This document shows positions 8,383 through 17,940 of a stretch of DNA of 64,000 nucleotides, one piece after another. The notes below the pieces were generated by a model. It searched no databases. It worked only from the letters and a program-made list of their open reading frames with translations, and was not told where the DNA came from. A program made the position numbers and the translations under genes. This DNA is from Paenibacillus sp. FSL R10-2734. GTDB taxonomy: Bacteria; Bacillota; Bacilli; Paenibacillales; Paenibacillaceae. Within the stretch, counting starts at the first letter, position 1, and each line of letters starts with the position of its first letter. The DNA lies in the NCBI RefSeq assembly GCF_037963865.1, contig NZ_CP150170.1, positions 186,001 through 250,000 of the forward strand, given 5' to 3'.

Positions 8383-10110
8383 TTAAAATAACAAAGATAA
8401 TCTAATCTGAAGGTTGTCTATTACCTCTACAGGGCCGTTTTCTGTATCTTCAATCCTTACAAGAGGAATGGTAACGATATAAGGCTCAGGAATTAGTGCA
8501 TTCAAAAATTCCGGAGATAGTTTAAGCGTATAGGTATTCTCATCGTTCCGATTCAGAATATAATCCGTATTTCTCAGAGGAATTGGCTCTCCAACATATT
8601 CATAACGATATCTAATCTCCCCTACCTCATAACCCAGTGAATGGATGATAAATTCCGGTGCTTCATCTTCACCTATAGGATCAGGGCCAGTATGGTTAAA
8701 ATAACCAGGAGTGATCAGTCCCTCGTAGGTAAAACCACCGTCTGCTATCTGTTGATCTTCTTCCTGAACCTTCCCCTCGGTCTCGGCATTCTTTAACAAA
8801 CCACCGTTAACCTTGATTTGAACGAGTGAGCTATAAGGGAGTGATTCAAATAGCTGAATAATAAGCTTATTCTCTCGAATGTATACCTCACCTAAATCGA
8901 GCTTGTCCTCGCTTTGATTCAAAGTGACACTCACCCCATCCCTCGCAGCATCAGGATTAGGGTCATCTGCGATATTAAAGGCTATCGGTGCTGTAAACGG
9001 CAACACAATCTCCGTATCACTGACGAGATAGTCATAGATATGTTCTCTAAATTCCTGCTGGTCTATCTCAGGCGCGCCAAGTGGATTTGGTGTCGGTATC
9101 GGCGATGCCGTTGGCTCTGGTGTCGGTGTTGGCGATGCCGTTGGTTCCGGCGTCGGTGATGGCGCTACCGTTGGCTCTGGCGTTGGCGTTGCCGTTGGCT
9201 CCGGCGTCGGTGTTGGAGTCGGCGGCGCTGGTGGTTCCGGTGTCGTTGTCGGAGGTGGTGTCGGCACAACCACTATGCCAGAATTAGAGGAAGTAGTTTC
9301 AGAATAAATAATCTGAGATGTTGGCGTTGGTGTCGGTTTAACTCCGTTCAGCGCGGCCGCCATAGCGTCTTTCTTTTGCTGCATTATACGTTCGAGATTC
9401 TCCGCTTCGTTGAACTTCTTTTCTTCCTGCAAATATTTAAAATGCTGTTCCAGAACAAATAGCGGCAACACCTCCAAGGACAGCCCTTGTGTCGCCCATT
9501 GTTCATTCATCATAGTAAGCTGTTGGGAAGCTCCAATCATAAGCTCATCCGCCATGGAATTAATAGACGAAACCACATGAACTGTTCCTTCCAGAACCCC
9601 CAGATAACCGTTATTTCCTAACACTCCAGCCTGAGCTGGATTGTCTTGGCTAGGATTAACACTAACAAAAAACTCTGTGCCCATAACGCCCATGATGGCC
9701 GTAGGTGTCTCAATCTCAAAGCGAGAGTCTCCATCCAGCTTCTTTTTCACCTTGATCAGGACTTGCCCGTTTTGCAGCTTCAGGCTTGTCTTACCGCCCA
9801 GCGCTTTTGCGCTTTCGACTAATTGGCTGATGGTAAGCGTAGTGTTTGCTCCAATTGTAACTTCTTTGTTAGCATCAAGATCGAGACTAACTTGCCCGTC
9901 AGTGCCTGTTATAATCGTATCACCTTGCGTAATCGCCATCCCTTTAAAAGCGTTGAATTTCTTCGTCCCTCCGCTCTTTTTCACCTCAGACTTGCCTGAG
10001 ACCGCTGTTATTTTCCCCACCTTGACGCTATCCTTCGCCTCTGTGACAATAGCTGGCCAAAGAATACTGAACAACAGAATAAACGACAGTGTAAGCTTTA
10101 ACGACTTCAT
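8383..10110 (-). CDS. Exported FecR-domain protein with Pro-Thr-Glu linker
   Basis: This is a 575-residue secreted or surface-bound protein. It has a Sec signal (KSLKLTLSFILLFSILWPAIV), then a FecR domain (about residues 30-200: ITQGDTIITGTDGQVSLDL, TIGANTTLTI, MGVMGTEFFVSV), a helical stretch, a linker made of PTPEP repeats (about 283-345) and a C-terminal beta-rich domain of unknown type. In Gram-negatives FecR signals iron uptake, but free-standing exported FecR domains beside CHASE2 cyclases are a recurrent pattern in other bacteria. Its start overlaps the end of the cyclase gene by 4 bp (ATGA), which strongly implies that the two work together. It may present or modulate the external signal sensed by CHASE2. 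Confidence 0.85.
   Translation of the reverse strand: MKSLKLTLSFILLFSILWPAIVTEAKDSVKVGKITAVSGKSEVKKSGGTKKFNAFKGMAITQGDTIITGTDGQVSLDLDANKEVTIGANTTLTISQLVESAKALGGKTSLKLQNGQVLIKVKKKLDGDSRFEIETPTAIMGVMGTEFFVSVNPSQDNPAQAGVLGNNGYLGVLEGTVHVVSSINSMADELMIGASQQLTMMNEQWATQGLSLEVLPLFVLEQHFKYLQEEKKFNEAENLERIMQQKKDAMAAALNGVKPTPTPTSQIIYSETTSSNSGIVVVPTPPPTTTPEPPAPPTPTPTPEPTATPTPEPTVAPSPTPEPTASPTPTPEPTASPIPTPNPLGAPEIDQQEFREHIYDYLVSDTEIVLPFTAPIAFNIADDPNPDAARDGVSVTLNQSEDKLDLGEVYIRENKLIIQLFESLPYSSLVQIKVNGGLLKNAETEGKVQEEDQQIADGGFTYEGLITPGYFNHTGPDPIGEDEAPEFIIHSLGYEVGEIRYRYEYVGEPIPLRNTDYILNRNDENTYTLKLSPEFLNALIPEPYIVTIPLVRIEDTENGPVEVIDNLQIRLSLLF
9081..9262 (-). repeat. Imperfect tandem repeats encoding the PTPEP linker of the FecR protein
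   Basis: Units of about 30-36 bp built on ggtgtcggtgttggcgatgc (plus strand) encode P-T-P-E-P-T-A/V-S/P. The repeats are coding and degenerate; copy number could vary by recombination and so change linker length. Confidence 0.8.
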
Positions 10111-11867
10111 CTCATTCCCTCCAATTCATAGACGCTGATTCCTTGCTCTTTGCCCTTTACCTTGATCTCTCCTAATGAAACGGCGAACACTCTATCTTTT
10201 ACAAAAGCGTAAGTAGCCTCACTGATGAGAATTTGTCCAGGCTTCGCATTGCTTTCCAGACGGGCCGCCGTGTTGACGGTGTCTCCAATCGCTGTATAAT
10301 CCATCCGAGTCTTAGAGCCGATGTTCCCAAATACAGCAGGGCCAGTATGTACCCCGATGCCAAATTTCACTACAAGCCCAAACCGTTCGAACAGCTTTTG
10401 CTCCACCGCTGCCGAGCCTTCCTTCATCGCCCAAGCAGCCTTTACCGCTTGCATCGGATGATCCTCTAGCAGTAATGGTGCATTGAAAATCGCCATCGTG
10501 GCATCCCCGATAAACTTGTCCAGCGTGCCATCATATTTAAAAATACAACCCGCGGTCAGATCCAGATACTCATTCAGGATCTCTACAATCTCCTCCGGTT
10601 CAGCAGCCTCCGACAACGGGGTGAATCCGCGAATATCAACGAATAACAAGGTTAGCTCTCTGCGACTTCCTCCCAGCTTCAGCCCTTCTTGACCGTTCTT
10701 GAGAATTTGATCTACGACCTGCGGAGCAACATATCGGCCAAAAATATCCGTAACTCTACGTTTCTCCATCAGTTCTTCTATATATTGAAAGGCTATTACA
10801 ATAATGCAGGTCAGAATTAGAAACGGAATCACATAACCTAGTGAAATTACTGTTCCTCGATCATAGAAATAACGCCCTGCAAAAATAAAGAGTGCAATAA
10901 TGGCCGCAATGGCCACATAGGAATATAGCATCTTCCCTTTACGGAATAGTAGATACGCCAGGAGTGCAACTAGCACCAACACTACTTCGTTCCACTTCCA
11001 ATCCAGCACCCGTTTATAATTATCGTCCAGCAGCGATTGAATGATATTCGCATGTATTTCCACGCCGTATAACGTGTCTTTGCCGCTAATTGGTGTTAGA
11101 AAGTCATCCTTAAACCCTGTAGCATAAGGCCCAATGAGCACGATTCTATTCTCAAAATAGGATGGTGGAACCTCTCCGCTAAGCACCGCCGAATAAGGAA
11201 TCTCCTCAAAGGCGCCATTACTGCCTGAATAGGGGATATAGAAACGTCCAAACTTATCTAACGGAAGCTTCTGCGGATCAGCGACCCCCCCCATCGCCTC
11301 TCGATATTTCTGATAGACCGTCCATGACAGGCTGTGAATAGACTCTCCCTCATAGTCAAAAGAATAAAGAGCCTTACGTACTACACGATCCGTGTCGGTA
11401 ATGGTATTGATATGGGCTGTCGCATCCGCTGCTTCCCTTAAGGCCTCAAACGGCTGGGATAACTCCAGCACTTCGATCTTTCCCTGCTCGGTATTTGGCG
11501 CAAACGTGCCATATACCGGCAGGACTACATTCCCCGCATGGGCCACAGCCGCAGCGAATTCAGCATCCGCCTCCGGGTCCTCCGAGCCTACAGGGAACGT
11601 AAGGTCAAAGCCGATCACAGCTGGATGTCCTTCGGAGAGTGTATCCAAGAGCTGCGCATGAACATTTCTGCTCCACGGCCAGCTGCCGAAGTCCTCCAAG
11701 CTCTGATCATCTATCCCGATAATAGCAATCGTAGTGTCCACAGGCCGTTCTTGCTGCATCACTCGGTCTTGTAACAGATGATCAATAGAGTCCAGACTCC
11801 CTCTGTACAGTAGAAATGTAAAAATCACAGTAAGCAGAAGCAAAATATGTGCCAACTTTACTCTCAA
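10107..11867 (-). CDS. CHASE2-domain class III adenylate cyclase
   Basis: This 586-residue membrane cyclase has an N-terminal membrane segment (about 5-22), an extracellular CHASE2 sensor (about 25-270: IAIIGIDDQSLEDFGSWPW, VIGFDLTFP, VLIGPYATGFKDDFLTP), three closely spaced membrane segments (about 283-355) and a class III catalytic domain (about 400-580). Catalytic features are visible: metal Asp in FVDIRGFT and FIGDATMAIF, substrate Lys in TLDKFIGD, adenine-selecting Asp in MDYTAIGD and the transition-state Asn/Arg in NTAARLE. The Lys/Asp pair favours ATP, hence cAMP. It lies 24 bp after a transporter gene carrying a cyclic-nucleotide-binding domain and overlaps the FecR gene. Its product is the likely ligand of that domain. 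Confidence 0.92.
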   Translation of the reverse strand: MRVKLAHILLLLTVIFTFLLYRGSLDSIDHLLQDRVMQQERPVDTTIAIIGIDDQSLEDFGSWPWSRNVHAQLLDTLSEGHPAVIGFDLTFPVGSEDPEADAEFAAAVAHAGNVVLPVYGTFAPNTEQGKIEVLELSQPFEALREAADATAHINTITDTDRVVRKALYSFDYEGESIHSLSWTVYQKYREAMGGVADPQKLPLDKFGRFYIPYSGSNGAFEEIPYSAVLSGEVPPSYFENRIVLIGPYATGFKDDFLTPISGKDTLYGVEIHANIIQSLLDDNYKRVLDWKWNEVVLVLVALLAYLLFRKGKMLYSYVAIAAIIALFIFAGRYFYDRGTVISLGYVIPFLILTCIIVIAFQYIEELMEKRRVTDIFGRYVAPQVVDQILKNGQEGLKLGGSRRELTLLFVDIRGFTPLSEAAEPEEIVEILNEYLDLTAGCIFKYDGTLDKFIGDATMAIFNAPLLLEDHPMQAVKAAWAMKEGSAAVEQKLFERFGLVVKFGIGVHTGPAVFGNIGSKTRMDYTAIGDTVNTAARLESNAKPGQILISEATYAFVKDRVFAVSLGEIKVKGKEQGISVYELEGMR

Positions 11868-11891
11868 GGTCCGTTTTCTCCAATCTCTGTA

Positions 11892-14517
11892 TTATGGAAT
11901 GAGTCCGAGCCAGCGCCAATAAGGAATGCATAGGATCGCTAGTAATATAACAGCAAGTCCATAACCTAAAGCTATTTTTCGGGCCTGCTTGTGGGTAAAG
12001 GCTTTACCTTCTGCGCTATAATAAGCGGTCAGATACGTTGGTGATTGATAAGCAAAGAAGAAGGGGTCAGTGGATAAAAGAATAAGGAATACAAGCACCC
12101 ATGGATGAATACCTATTCCTGCGCCAATTGGAAGAAGTGCCGTAACAAGGAGAATAACTGCCGGATCATCGCGAATGACAAGTGTAACTACGAAAGAAAT
12201 CATTATAACTGCCAATAGAAACAATATCGGTGAAGAGACAAACAAGCTCATATGCTCATTCAAAAAAGACGAGAGCACCTTGGCAATGCCAAGCTGATCA
12301 GATACACCTGCAAAACTGAACGCTACACCAAGGAACAATAGGAAGGGCCAGTCAATTCCGCTGGATAAGGTCCCTTTGTCGAGCACTCCACTAATCGCCA
12401 GTACCGCAAAGCCTATCAGCATCACCCATGTATTATCTAGTCCGTGAAGCGGTTGAAGCACCATGAACACAATGCAGCCAATAATCGTCCATAGGGAAAT
12501 GCGTTCTTCTTTGGTGAGTGGACCGGGCAATGCCAGTTGTTCGTTAAGCACATCGCCAGATACCATCTTGGAGCCTGAAACATTGCGGAACATGAAGGAT
12601 AAGAAAACTAATATTACACCACCAAAAACAATCAGTGCGGGCAGAGCATACAGCAGCCATTGCAGCCAAGTGACCTGTTGTCCGTCCGTCACCAAACCGT
12701 AAGCCATAACATTGGTATAAGAACCTGTCATTACAAAAGGAGCGGTGAAGCCATAGAATACCATAGCAGCCAGACCTAACCCTGCTGCTCCATTGCTGCG
12801 TTCGCGGTAACCCATAGACTCGGAGAGTGTGTGTGCAACAGGTACGCCAAGTGATACCTTAGCTGAAGAGGAGGGAATGAGCGGATTCATCATCATACCG
12901 CCAGCAACAATACCCCATAGCTGTCCGCGATAGCTTGAGGGGAATCTTTTTAAGGCGTGCAAGGCGAATCGATAGGAAATTCCGGACTTTGTAATCACAG
13001 CGCTAAAGCCCATTATACAAATCATAAAAATCCATGTTCCTGAAGCAAACCCGGACAACGCTGTCTCCGTATCGGTAATCCCGCCAACGACCCAGAGCAT
13101 AACCATGCCTAGCGCCACGACATAATCCGGGATGATATTGACGATCCACAAAATAACGGCAGCGATAGCGATCCCTATAAAAGCTGTTGCATTCGCAGAT
13201 AAGTTACCTACAGGTTCGATCACAAAAGATAACACTACGCATAGAAGAGCCGTAATAACAGCAACTGGACCTAGCCAACGATTACCTTTTCCCAAACGGG
13301 CTGCGCCGCGGGCAAGCTGCTGACTTCTTTTTCGAGCCAGCTTCTGCTTTGCTAATCCATAGGCACGATCACTATTTACAGCTTCCACTTTACGATCTGC
13401 CATAGCATCCGCGACAATGTCCGCTAGCTGCAAGTATTCGAGCGCCTGATGATCCTTTCCCAATCGCCGACACAGTTCGGTTCCCCATTCATATAACGAC
13501 AGCAATTCACGAGAAGAGAAGGATTCTGCACCGTTTAGAGCAACTTCAACAAGCGCCAGACCTTTTTCCAAATGATGAAGCACACAATAAGGAATATAAT
13601 CTTGCAAAAAAACACATTGGGATGCCAGCACCTCTACTGGAGCCATCACAAACAGATCAAAGAGAACTTCTCTTTCTTCCTGCAGCAGTTCATTCTTTAC
13701 ACGGACGTATGTATTCAGCGCAGCGCCCCAATCTTCCTGAGCCCCCTGCATTTCGATCACTGCTGCCCAGTTGCCCTCCGCTTCATACCAGTTCAGCGCC
13801 CGTTCATACCATAATGCCATTTCTTCATAACCAAATTTATTTTTGCAAATATCATGTAATGTAGGCTTCAGGCTTGGCAGTAGCTCCAGCCTTTCTTCCT
13901 CCAGCAATATCCCTCTGAAATAAGAACGTAACGAAGGATAAATCTGCACCTTTTCTCGCAGAGAGAACCCGAAAGTATAGTCAGAGAGCTCCCTGTTCAC
14001 TACAGGAATATGTGAGCACCATAGAATAAACTGTTTAATCTCCTTAGGCAGTTCCTCAAGTTCCTGCTCCAAGCGCTTATGTTCATTTTCTTTTACAGCC
14101 TGCAGACGACCATTGGTCACTGTTAATCGCTGGGATAACAATCGGATAAAATAAGCTGACAAGGTTGCATTCTCTGCAATCAGGCGGTCGAACATTTTTC
14201 GGTCAATCACATAAAGGGTGGTTTCCACTGCTGCCTGTGCGCCTGCCGATCTCATCTCGCCTGTAAGCAGCGCCATCTCACCAAGTACTTTCCCATTGTC
14301 CGAGCAGCGCCAAAGAACGACGGCCCCCCTCTTGGGTCCTCAGGAACAGCTCAATGGACCCTCGTTCAACGATAAACATCCGATCTCCAGGATCGCCTTG
14401 TTCAAACAGAAGGATACCCGCAGAAAGCTCAAGCTTCGTAAGCATTCCCAGTATCTTCGCCTGCTCCATATTCGAAAGATCCTTGAACATTTCTATTCCT
14501 GTCAGCTTCACTTGCAA
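11892..14517 (-). pseudogene. Cyclic-nucleotide-binding domain fused to a DASS/SLC13-type anion transporter, frameshifted
   Basis: Two reading frames form one gene. The frame starting at 14517 encodes the first half of a Crp-like cNMP domain and stops at 14278. The frame from about 14340 continues with DNGKVLGEMALLTGE and R-S-A-G-A, the phosphate-binding cassette, then a soluble helical region (about 200 residues), a hydrophobic start near LVIEPVGNLSANATAF and some eleven membrane segments of the SLC13/CitT/ArsB superfamily. NPLIPSSSAKVSLGVPV and MTGSYTNVM resemble the two SNT-type substrate motifs. A +1 shift between about 14280 and 14345, near a run of six G, would restore an 870-residue protein. 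It may be a genuine mutation, a base-call error or a decoding event. The ATG at 14276 alone would make a protein with half a cNMP domain. Substrate unknown, probably a di- or tricarboxylate or another anion. Confidence 0.8.
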
Positions 14518-14867
14518 TCTACCTCTTATTTTCGAAAGATTATGTCTATTAAAAATTTATTCAAAAATATTATATATGAAAAATCATGCGAATAGTAAGA
14601 ATTTCCTACTTCCCCAGAAGAAAAGGGATATAAGGTACAAAAAATAACAAAAAGCAGGCCAGAGTTACCTCTGCCTGCCTTTGCCAGACTATCCTTATAA
14701 ACTGATTATCATTTCAATGTTAAATCTTTAGGTTATCTTAAATATTGTTTAAGCTTGGGCTCAGCTTTCCGGGTTACAATAGAACTAAGTTAAATCACAA
14801 CCAACACAGACACCTAAATCAGAACCTATAAAAAACGTTATTTGCAAAATAAGAAAAGAGGACTCTA
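14518..14867. other. 350-bp intergenic region with a minus-strand leader and hairpin
   Basis: No gene was found. The region separates the divergent transporter operon and the small secreted-protein gene. It holds the 14655-14681 hairpin and A/T-rich sequence around 14570-14640. TACAAT at 14775-14780 could be a plus-strand -10 element, but no good -35 was seen. Confidence 0.5.
14655..14681 (-). terminator. Hairpin with T-tract upstream of the cNMP-transporter gene
   Basis: On the minus strand GCAGGCAGAG-gtaa-CTCTGGCCTGC is followed by TTTTTGTTATTTTTT. As no gene lies between it and the divergent gene at 14868, it is either an attenuator in the leader of the transporter/cyclase operon or the end of an unannotated short RNA. 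Confidence 0.6.
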
Positions 14868-15257
14868 ATGGATATAAAAAGAGTGATTATAGTAGGAACC
14901 GTAGTTGTAGTAATGTCTTTTGGGAATGTTTGGAGCAGCCTTACTGCTAACGCAAGTTCGACTACCCAATGGTCCACTGTAAAGGCTGCCGATAAAGACG
15001 AATTATTATTGAAAGCACTTAACCAACCCACAGATGAAGATCTATACGATGCCTTATATGACGGCAAGTCCCTTCAAGATATTGCAGCAGAACAAAACAC
15101 AGATATTGAAGATGTGATCGATCTACAAGTAGCCCAGCTAACGGAACAGCTAGATTCACGACTAGCTTCCGGAAGCATTACAGCCGAGCAATATGCAGCA
15201 CACAAAGCGGAGCTGAGGGACATCGTTACGGAGAGTGTTCTCACTTCTTTCGGCTAA
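14868..15257 (+). CDS. Small exported protein, function unknown
   Basis: This is a 129-residue protein with a Sec signal (DIKRVIIVGTVVVVMSFGNVWSSLTANA) and a helical acidic mature part. The segment DEDLYDALYDGKSLQDIAAEQNTDIEDVIDLQVAQLTEQL reads as a short helical repeat of the kind found in Paenibacillus secreted proteins of unknown function. AGAGGA precedes the ATG by 7 nt. It stands alone on the plus strand between two minus-strand operons. I do not recognise a family with confidence. Confidence 0.75.
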   Translation: MDIKRVIIVGTVVVVMSFGNVWSSLTANASSTTQWSTVKAADKDELLLKALNQPTDEDLYDALYDGKSLQDIAAEQNTDIEDVIDLQVAQLTEQLDSRLASGSITAEQYAAHKAELRDIVTESVLTSFG

Positions 15258-15304
15258 CAATGGTACATACAGTGGCCGTACAACAGTTCTCCACACAAAA
15301 AATA

Positions 15305-15333
15305 AAGAGGGTGCCCCTATTGGGACGCCCTCT
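15305..15333. terminator. Terminator between the secreted-protein and AI-2E genes
   Basis: AAGAGGGTGCCCC and GGGACGCCCTCTT form a stem with a TATT loop. On the minus strand TTTATTTTTT follows, so it ends the AI-2E gene; it probably also serves the convergent plus-strand gene. Confidence 0.85.
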
Positions 15334-15351
15334 TCGTATATTCAAAACTAT

Positions 15352-16377
15352 TTATTTAACAGAAGTTCCTATCTTGTTATCTCTATTGATCTCCAGTATA
15401 TCCAGGAAGAAAACAAAGATTGGAATACCCAGAATTAGACCCCATACACCCAAATAGTGCTCAGAGAATAGCAGTACGATAAAGGTGTAGAACATCGGCA
15501 GGTTCATTTTGGATGACATTAGTTTTGGATTCAAGAAGTAACCCTCGACAAAATGCAGTACAGCAATCATAACCAATACATATATCGTCATAGCTAGGCC
15601 GCCAATATTGTAACCAATAATACAAAGTGGTATTAAGGAGATTACAAAACCTACAACCGGAATTAGACTAAGCAGGAAGATCATAATCGATAGGGCGAAA
15701 AGATAAGGAAAACCTAAGATCCAGAGTCCGATCACCGTAAAGCATGTATTAAACAGCGCGATCAAAATTTGCGCTTCGATAACTTTACCAAAAGACGAGA
15801 TAAATTTTCTACCGAAATACTCAAGCTCTACATAGAACCAGGAAATCTTGCTCTCTTTAAGGCGGGCAGTGAAGCTGACAATTCTGTTCTTCTCAAGGAT
15901 AAAGACAAAGCTCAGAATGGTGGATAATACGAAGCTGGTACCCCAATTACTTATTTTCAGGACATATTCAAGACCATCCTTCACATAAGACTGATAGTTC
16001 AAATCCCTAAGCTGGGTAAATAAATACTGTGCGATTTCGTTTTGCGGAATGTTTGCAGGGGTTAAACTGGTCAGAAAATTGGTTAATTGCTTAATCTGAG
16101 TGAAGACCTTCGGTAAATAATTCACTAAGGTGACTACAATCAGAGCAATTAAGGCTAAATACAAAATAATAATAATGACTTTACTGTTGACTGCAACATA
16201 TTTATTGATCCGCTTCGTGAGCAGCACTTGAAAGCTGTTCATTACATAAGCCATCAGAAATGTTAACAGCACTAAATTGAGCATATCTCTAATACTGAAT
16301 AGCAGCAGGGCAACCAGCCCTAAAATAAAAAAACGCCGGACCGTTAAATTCGCGTAATAACGCTTAAATACTTCCAT
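15352..16377 (-). CDS. AI-2E family transporter (PerM/TqsA/YtvI-like)
   Basis: This integral membrane protein of about 341 residues has the family layout: paired N-terminal helices, a long amphipathic region and a C-terminal block of helices containing IPVVGFVISLIP and VEGYFLNPKLMSSKMNLP. Family members export AI-2 or act as ion antiporters or sporulation permeases; the substrate cannot be told from sequence. ATG 16377 is chosen because GGAGAG lies upstream; an ATG at 16401 would lack one. It is a single-gene transcript ending at the 15305 hairpin. Confidence 0.88.
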   Translation of the reverse strand: MEVFKRYYANLTVRRFFILGLVALLLFSIRDMLNLVLLTFLMAYVMNSFQVLLTKRINKYVAVNSKVIIIILYLALIALIVVTLVNYLPKVFTQIKQLTNFLTSLTPANIPQNEIAQYLFTQLRDLNYQSYVKDGLEYVLKISNWGTSFVLSTILSFVFILEKNRIVSFTARLKESKISWFYVELEYFGRKFISSFGKVIEAQILIALFNTCFTVIGLWILGFPYLFALSIMIFLLSLIPVVGFVISLIPLCIIGYNIGGLAMTIYVLVMIAVLHFVEGYFLNPKLMSSKMNLPMFYTFIVLLFSEHYLGVWGLILGIPIFVFFLDILEINRDNKIGTSVK

Positions 16378-16546
16378 TAGTTCTCTCCATTCGCCTACCA
16401 ATTAGTACTCTGTTTATAGTCTACAGTAAGGAATTCACTTATAGCAACTAGTGATTCGCCTAAATTGGCGGAATTTCTCACTTTTTGTAACATCCTATGA
16501 AAACTTATAGAACGATGATCTCCATTCCGTACATTCCCTAAGCCAT

Positions 16547-17731
16547 TCATGTTCCTCCAGCATTGTGCATTAACTTAACGATTCGACTCTTCTGATCATA
16601 GTTCAGATCAATATGAAGATCTTTACATAATTGAATAAACGGAACCATCAAGGTCCCTTTCCTCATTTCTGGCGCGCTTCCTGCAAGAGCTACTCTTTGA
16701 TTATTCAGGGTTAATTCCATTGGTGAATCTATATGTTTGACCTGGTCAAGGGTTTGGATTGCGGTCAGACTCTGACTTCCCCCGTTGATTCGGGCGGCGT
16801 TCCGGTCCGTTCTCGCATTGATCCCATCCTCGATTTTAAATGTCAGCGAAATCCCGAGTGAATCACATGCAGATAGCAATCGATCATTGTACGACCCATA
16901 GGGAAAGGCAATCGCTGAATCGGTATTCCCCAGTTCCTCCTTCAGCCTTTGCTCCGCTTTGGCCAAATCACGAGTAACTCTGCTGTAGTACTCCGTGTTC
17001 ATTTCGTTTCTATTCTCATCGTCGATATATAACAAGGCACTAGCGGCCGGCCGCTCCCCACCCTCAGCATCCACGATACCATAATGGTGTAAATCGTATG
17101 TGTGATTATAGAATCCCATCCCGTCCCGCTTCATTTCGCGCATCTGCTCCCAATTGAGTTTCGGTACACTATTCGGATCTGGGTGATCTATTGTAGACAC
17201 GATAACGAAATTGACTGCCGTATAGCCATATTTTTTCAGGATAGGAAAGGCCAGCTCATAAAAGCTCTCATATCCATCATCAAAAGTCAGCAGCACCGCA
17301 TTGTCTGGAACCTTGCCATTATTCAGCATAAATTCTCGATATTGTTCCATCGTAATCACGTGAAAACCTTCCTGCTTCAGTAGCTTCATTTGATCATCAA
17401 ACCGATCGGCAGATAAGATCCAAGGAAACTGCGGCATTGGCTTCGCTGAGAGATGATGGTACATCAGCACAGCTACATGGTCTCTATAGTAAATACCTTT
17501 CGGAAGTGGCCCCGGCTTCTGCCAACCGATATGCATGTTCAGGGCCTGTTCGGCAGCAGCCTTGGGAATCATAAGCTCATCAGACGAAGCCGGATATGTA
17601 GCTACTGTCTTAATGATTTGACCGTTCACATCTATAGTAACTGCAGAAGTCTCGCGTTGATTGTAGAAAATAGCAGTAAGACTTATTAGCAGAACGATGA
17701 CTAAAAGTATCATATATTTTTTCGTATGCAA
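16547..17731 (-). CDS. Membrane-anchored polysaccharide deacetylase (NodB/CE4 family)
   Basis: This 394-residue protein has an N-terminal membrane anchor (residues 5-24), a short stalk-like domain, and a CE4 catalytic domain (about 85-310). It removes acetyl groups from cell-wall or exopolysaccharide sugars outside the cell. CE4 motifs are present: LLTFDDGYESF (MT1, the metal Asp and general base), NHTYDLHHYG (MT2 histidines) and IAFPYGSYN (MT3). The C-terminus (about 330-390) resembles a copper-amine-oxidase stalk domain. An H-M-Y-H-H-L stretch just before the catalytic domain is typical of Firmicute PgdA/IcaB-like enzymes. No obvious operon partner. Confidence 0.9.
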   Translation of the reverse strand: MHTKKYMILLVIVLLISLTAIFYNQRETSAVTIDVNGQIIKTVATYPASSDELMIPKAAAEQALNMHIGWQKPGPLPKGIYYRDHVAVLMYHHLSAKPMPQFPWILSADRFDDQMKLLKQEGFHVITMEQYREFMLNNGKVPDNAVLLTFDDGYESFYELAFPILKKYGYTAVNFVIVSTIDHPDPNSVPKLNWEQMREMKRDGMGFYNHTYDLHHYGIVDAEGGERPAASALLYIDDENRNEMNTEYYSRVTRDLAKAEQRLKEELGNTDSAIAFPYGSYNDRLLSACDSLGISLTFKIEDGINARTDRNAARINGGSQSLTAIQTLDQVKHIDSPMELTLNNQRVALAGSAPEMRKGTLMVPFIQLCKDLHIDLNYDQKSRIVKLMHNAGGT

Positions 17732-17844
17732 TCTCTGAATCTCCTTAAATAGATCTCTTATCCTCTATGTAACTACATAACTGATGACAGTTCCACCTAC
17801 TATTAGTTACATTTTCTTCTTATTTTACTCCTTATAATAAAAAT

Positions 17845-17888
17845 AGGAGGCGAACCCTAAGCCTGAAATGGCTTAAGGGACACCTCCT
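17845..17888 (-). terminator. Terminator downstream of tetR
   Basis: GGAGGTGTCCCTTAAGCC pairs with GGCTTAGGGTTCGCCTCC on the minus strand, followed by TATTTTTATT. It separates the tetR transcript from the deacetylase gene. Confidence 0.8.
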
Positions 17889-17940
17889 TCAAATGAAATC
17901 TATAGTGTAATTGTAGAAGAAACGACTGTGGAATGTCCTG

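Noticed and set aside
9081..9262. Regularly spaced repeats resembling a CRISPR array
   Set aside because: Units are degenerate, have no unique spacers and encode the PTPEP linker in frame with the FecR gene.
14700..14722. Fur-box-like sequence (tgattatcattt)
   Set aside because: Too few matches to the 19-bp consensus, and no iron gene is adjacent; FecR here is not linked to iron uptake.
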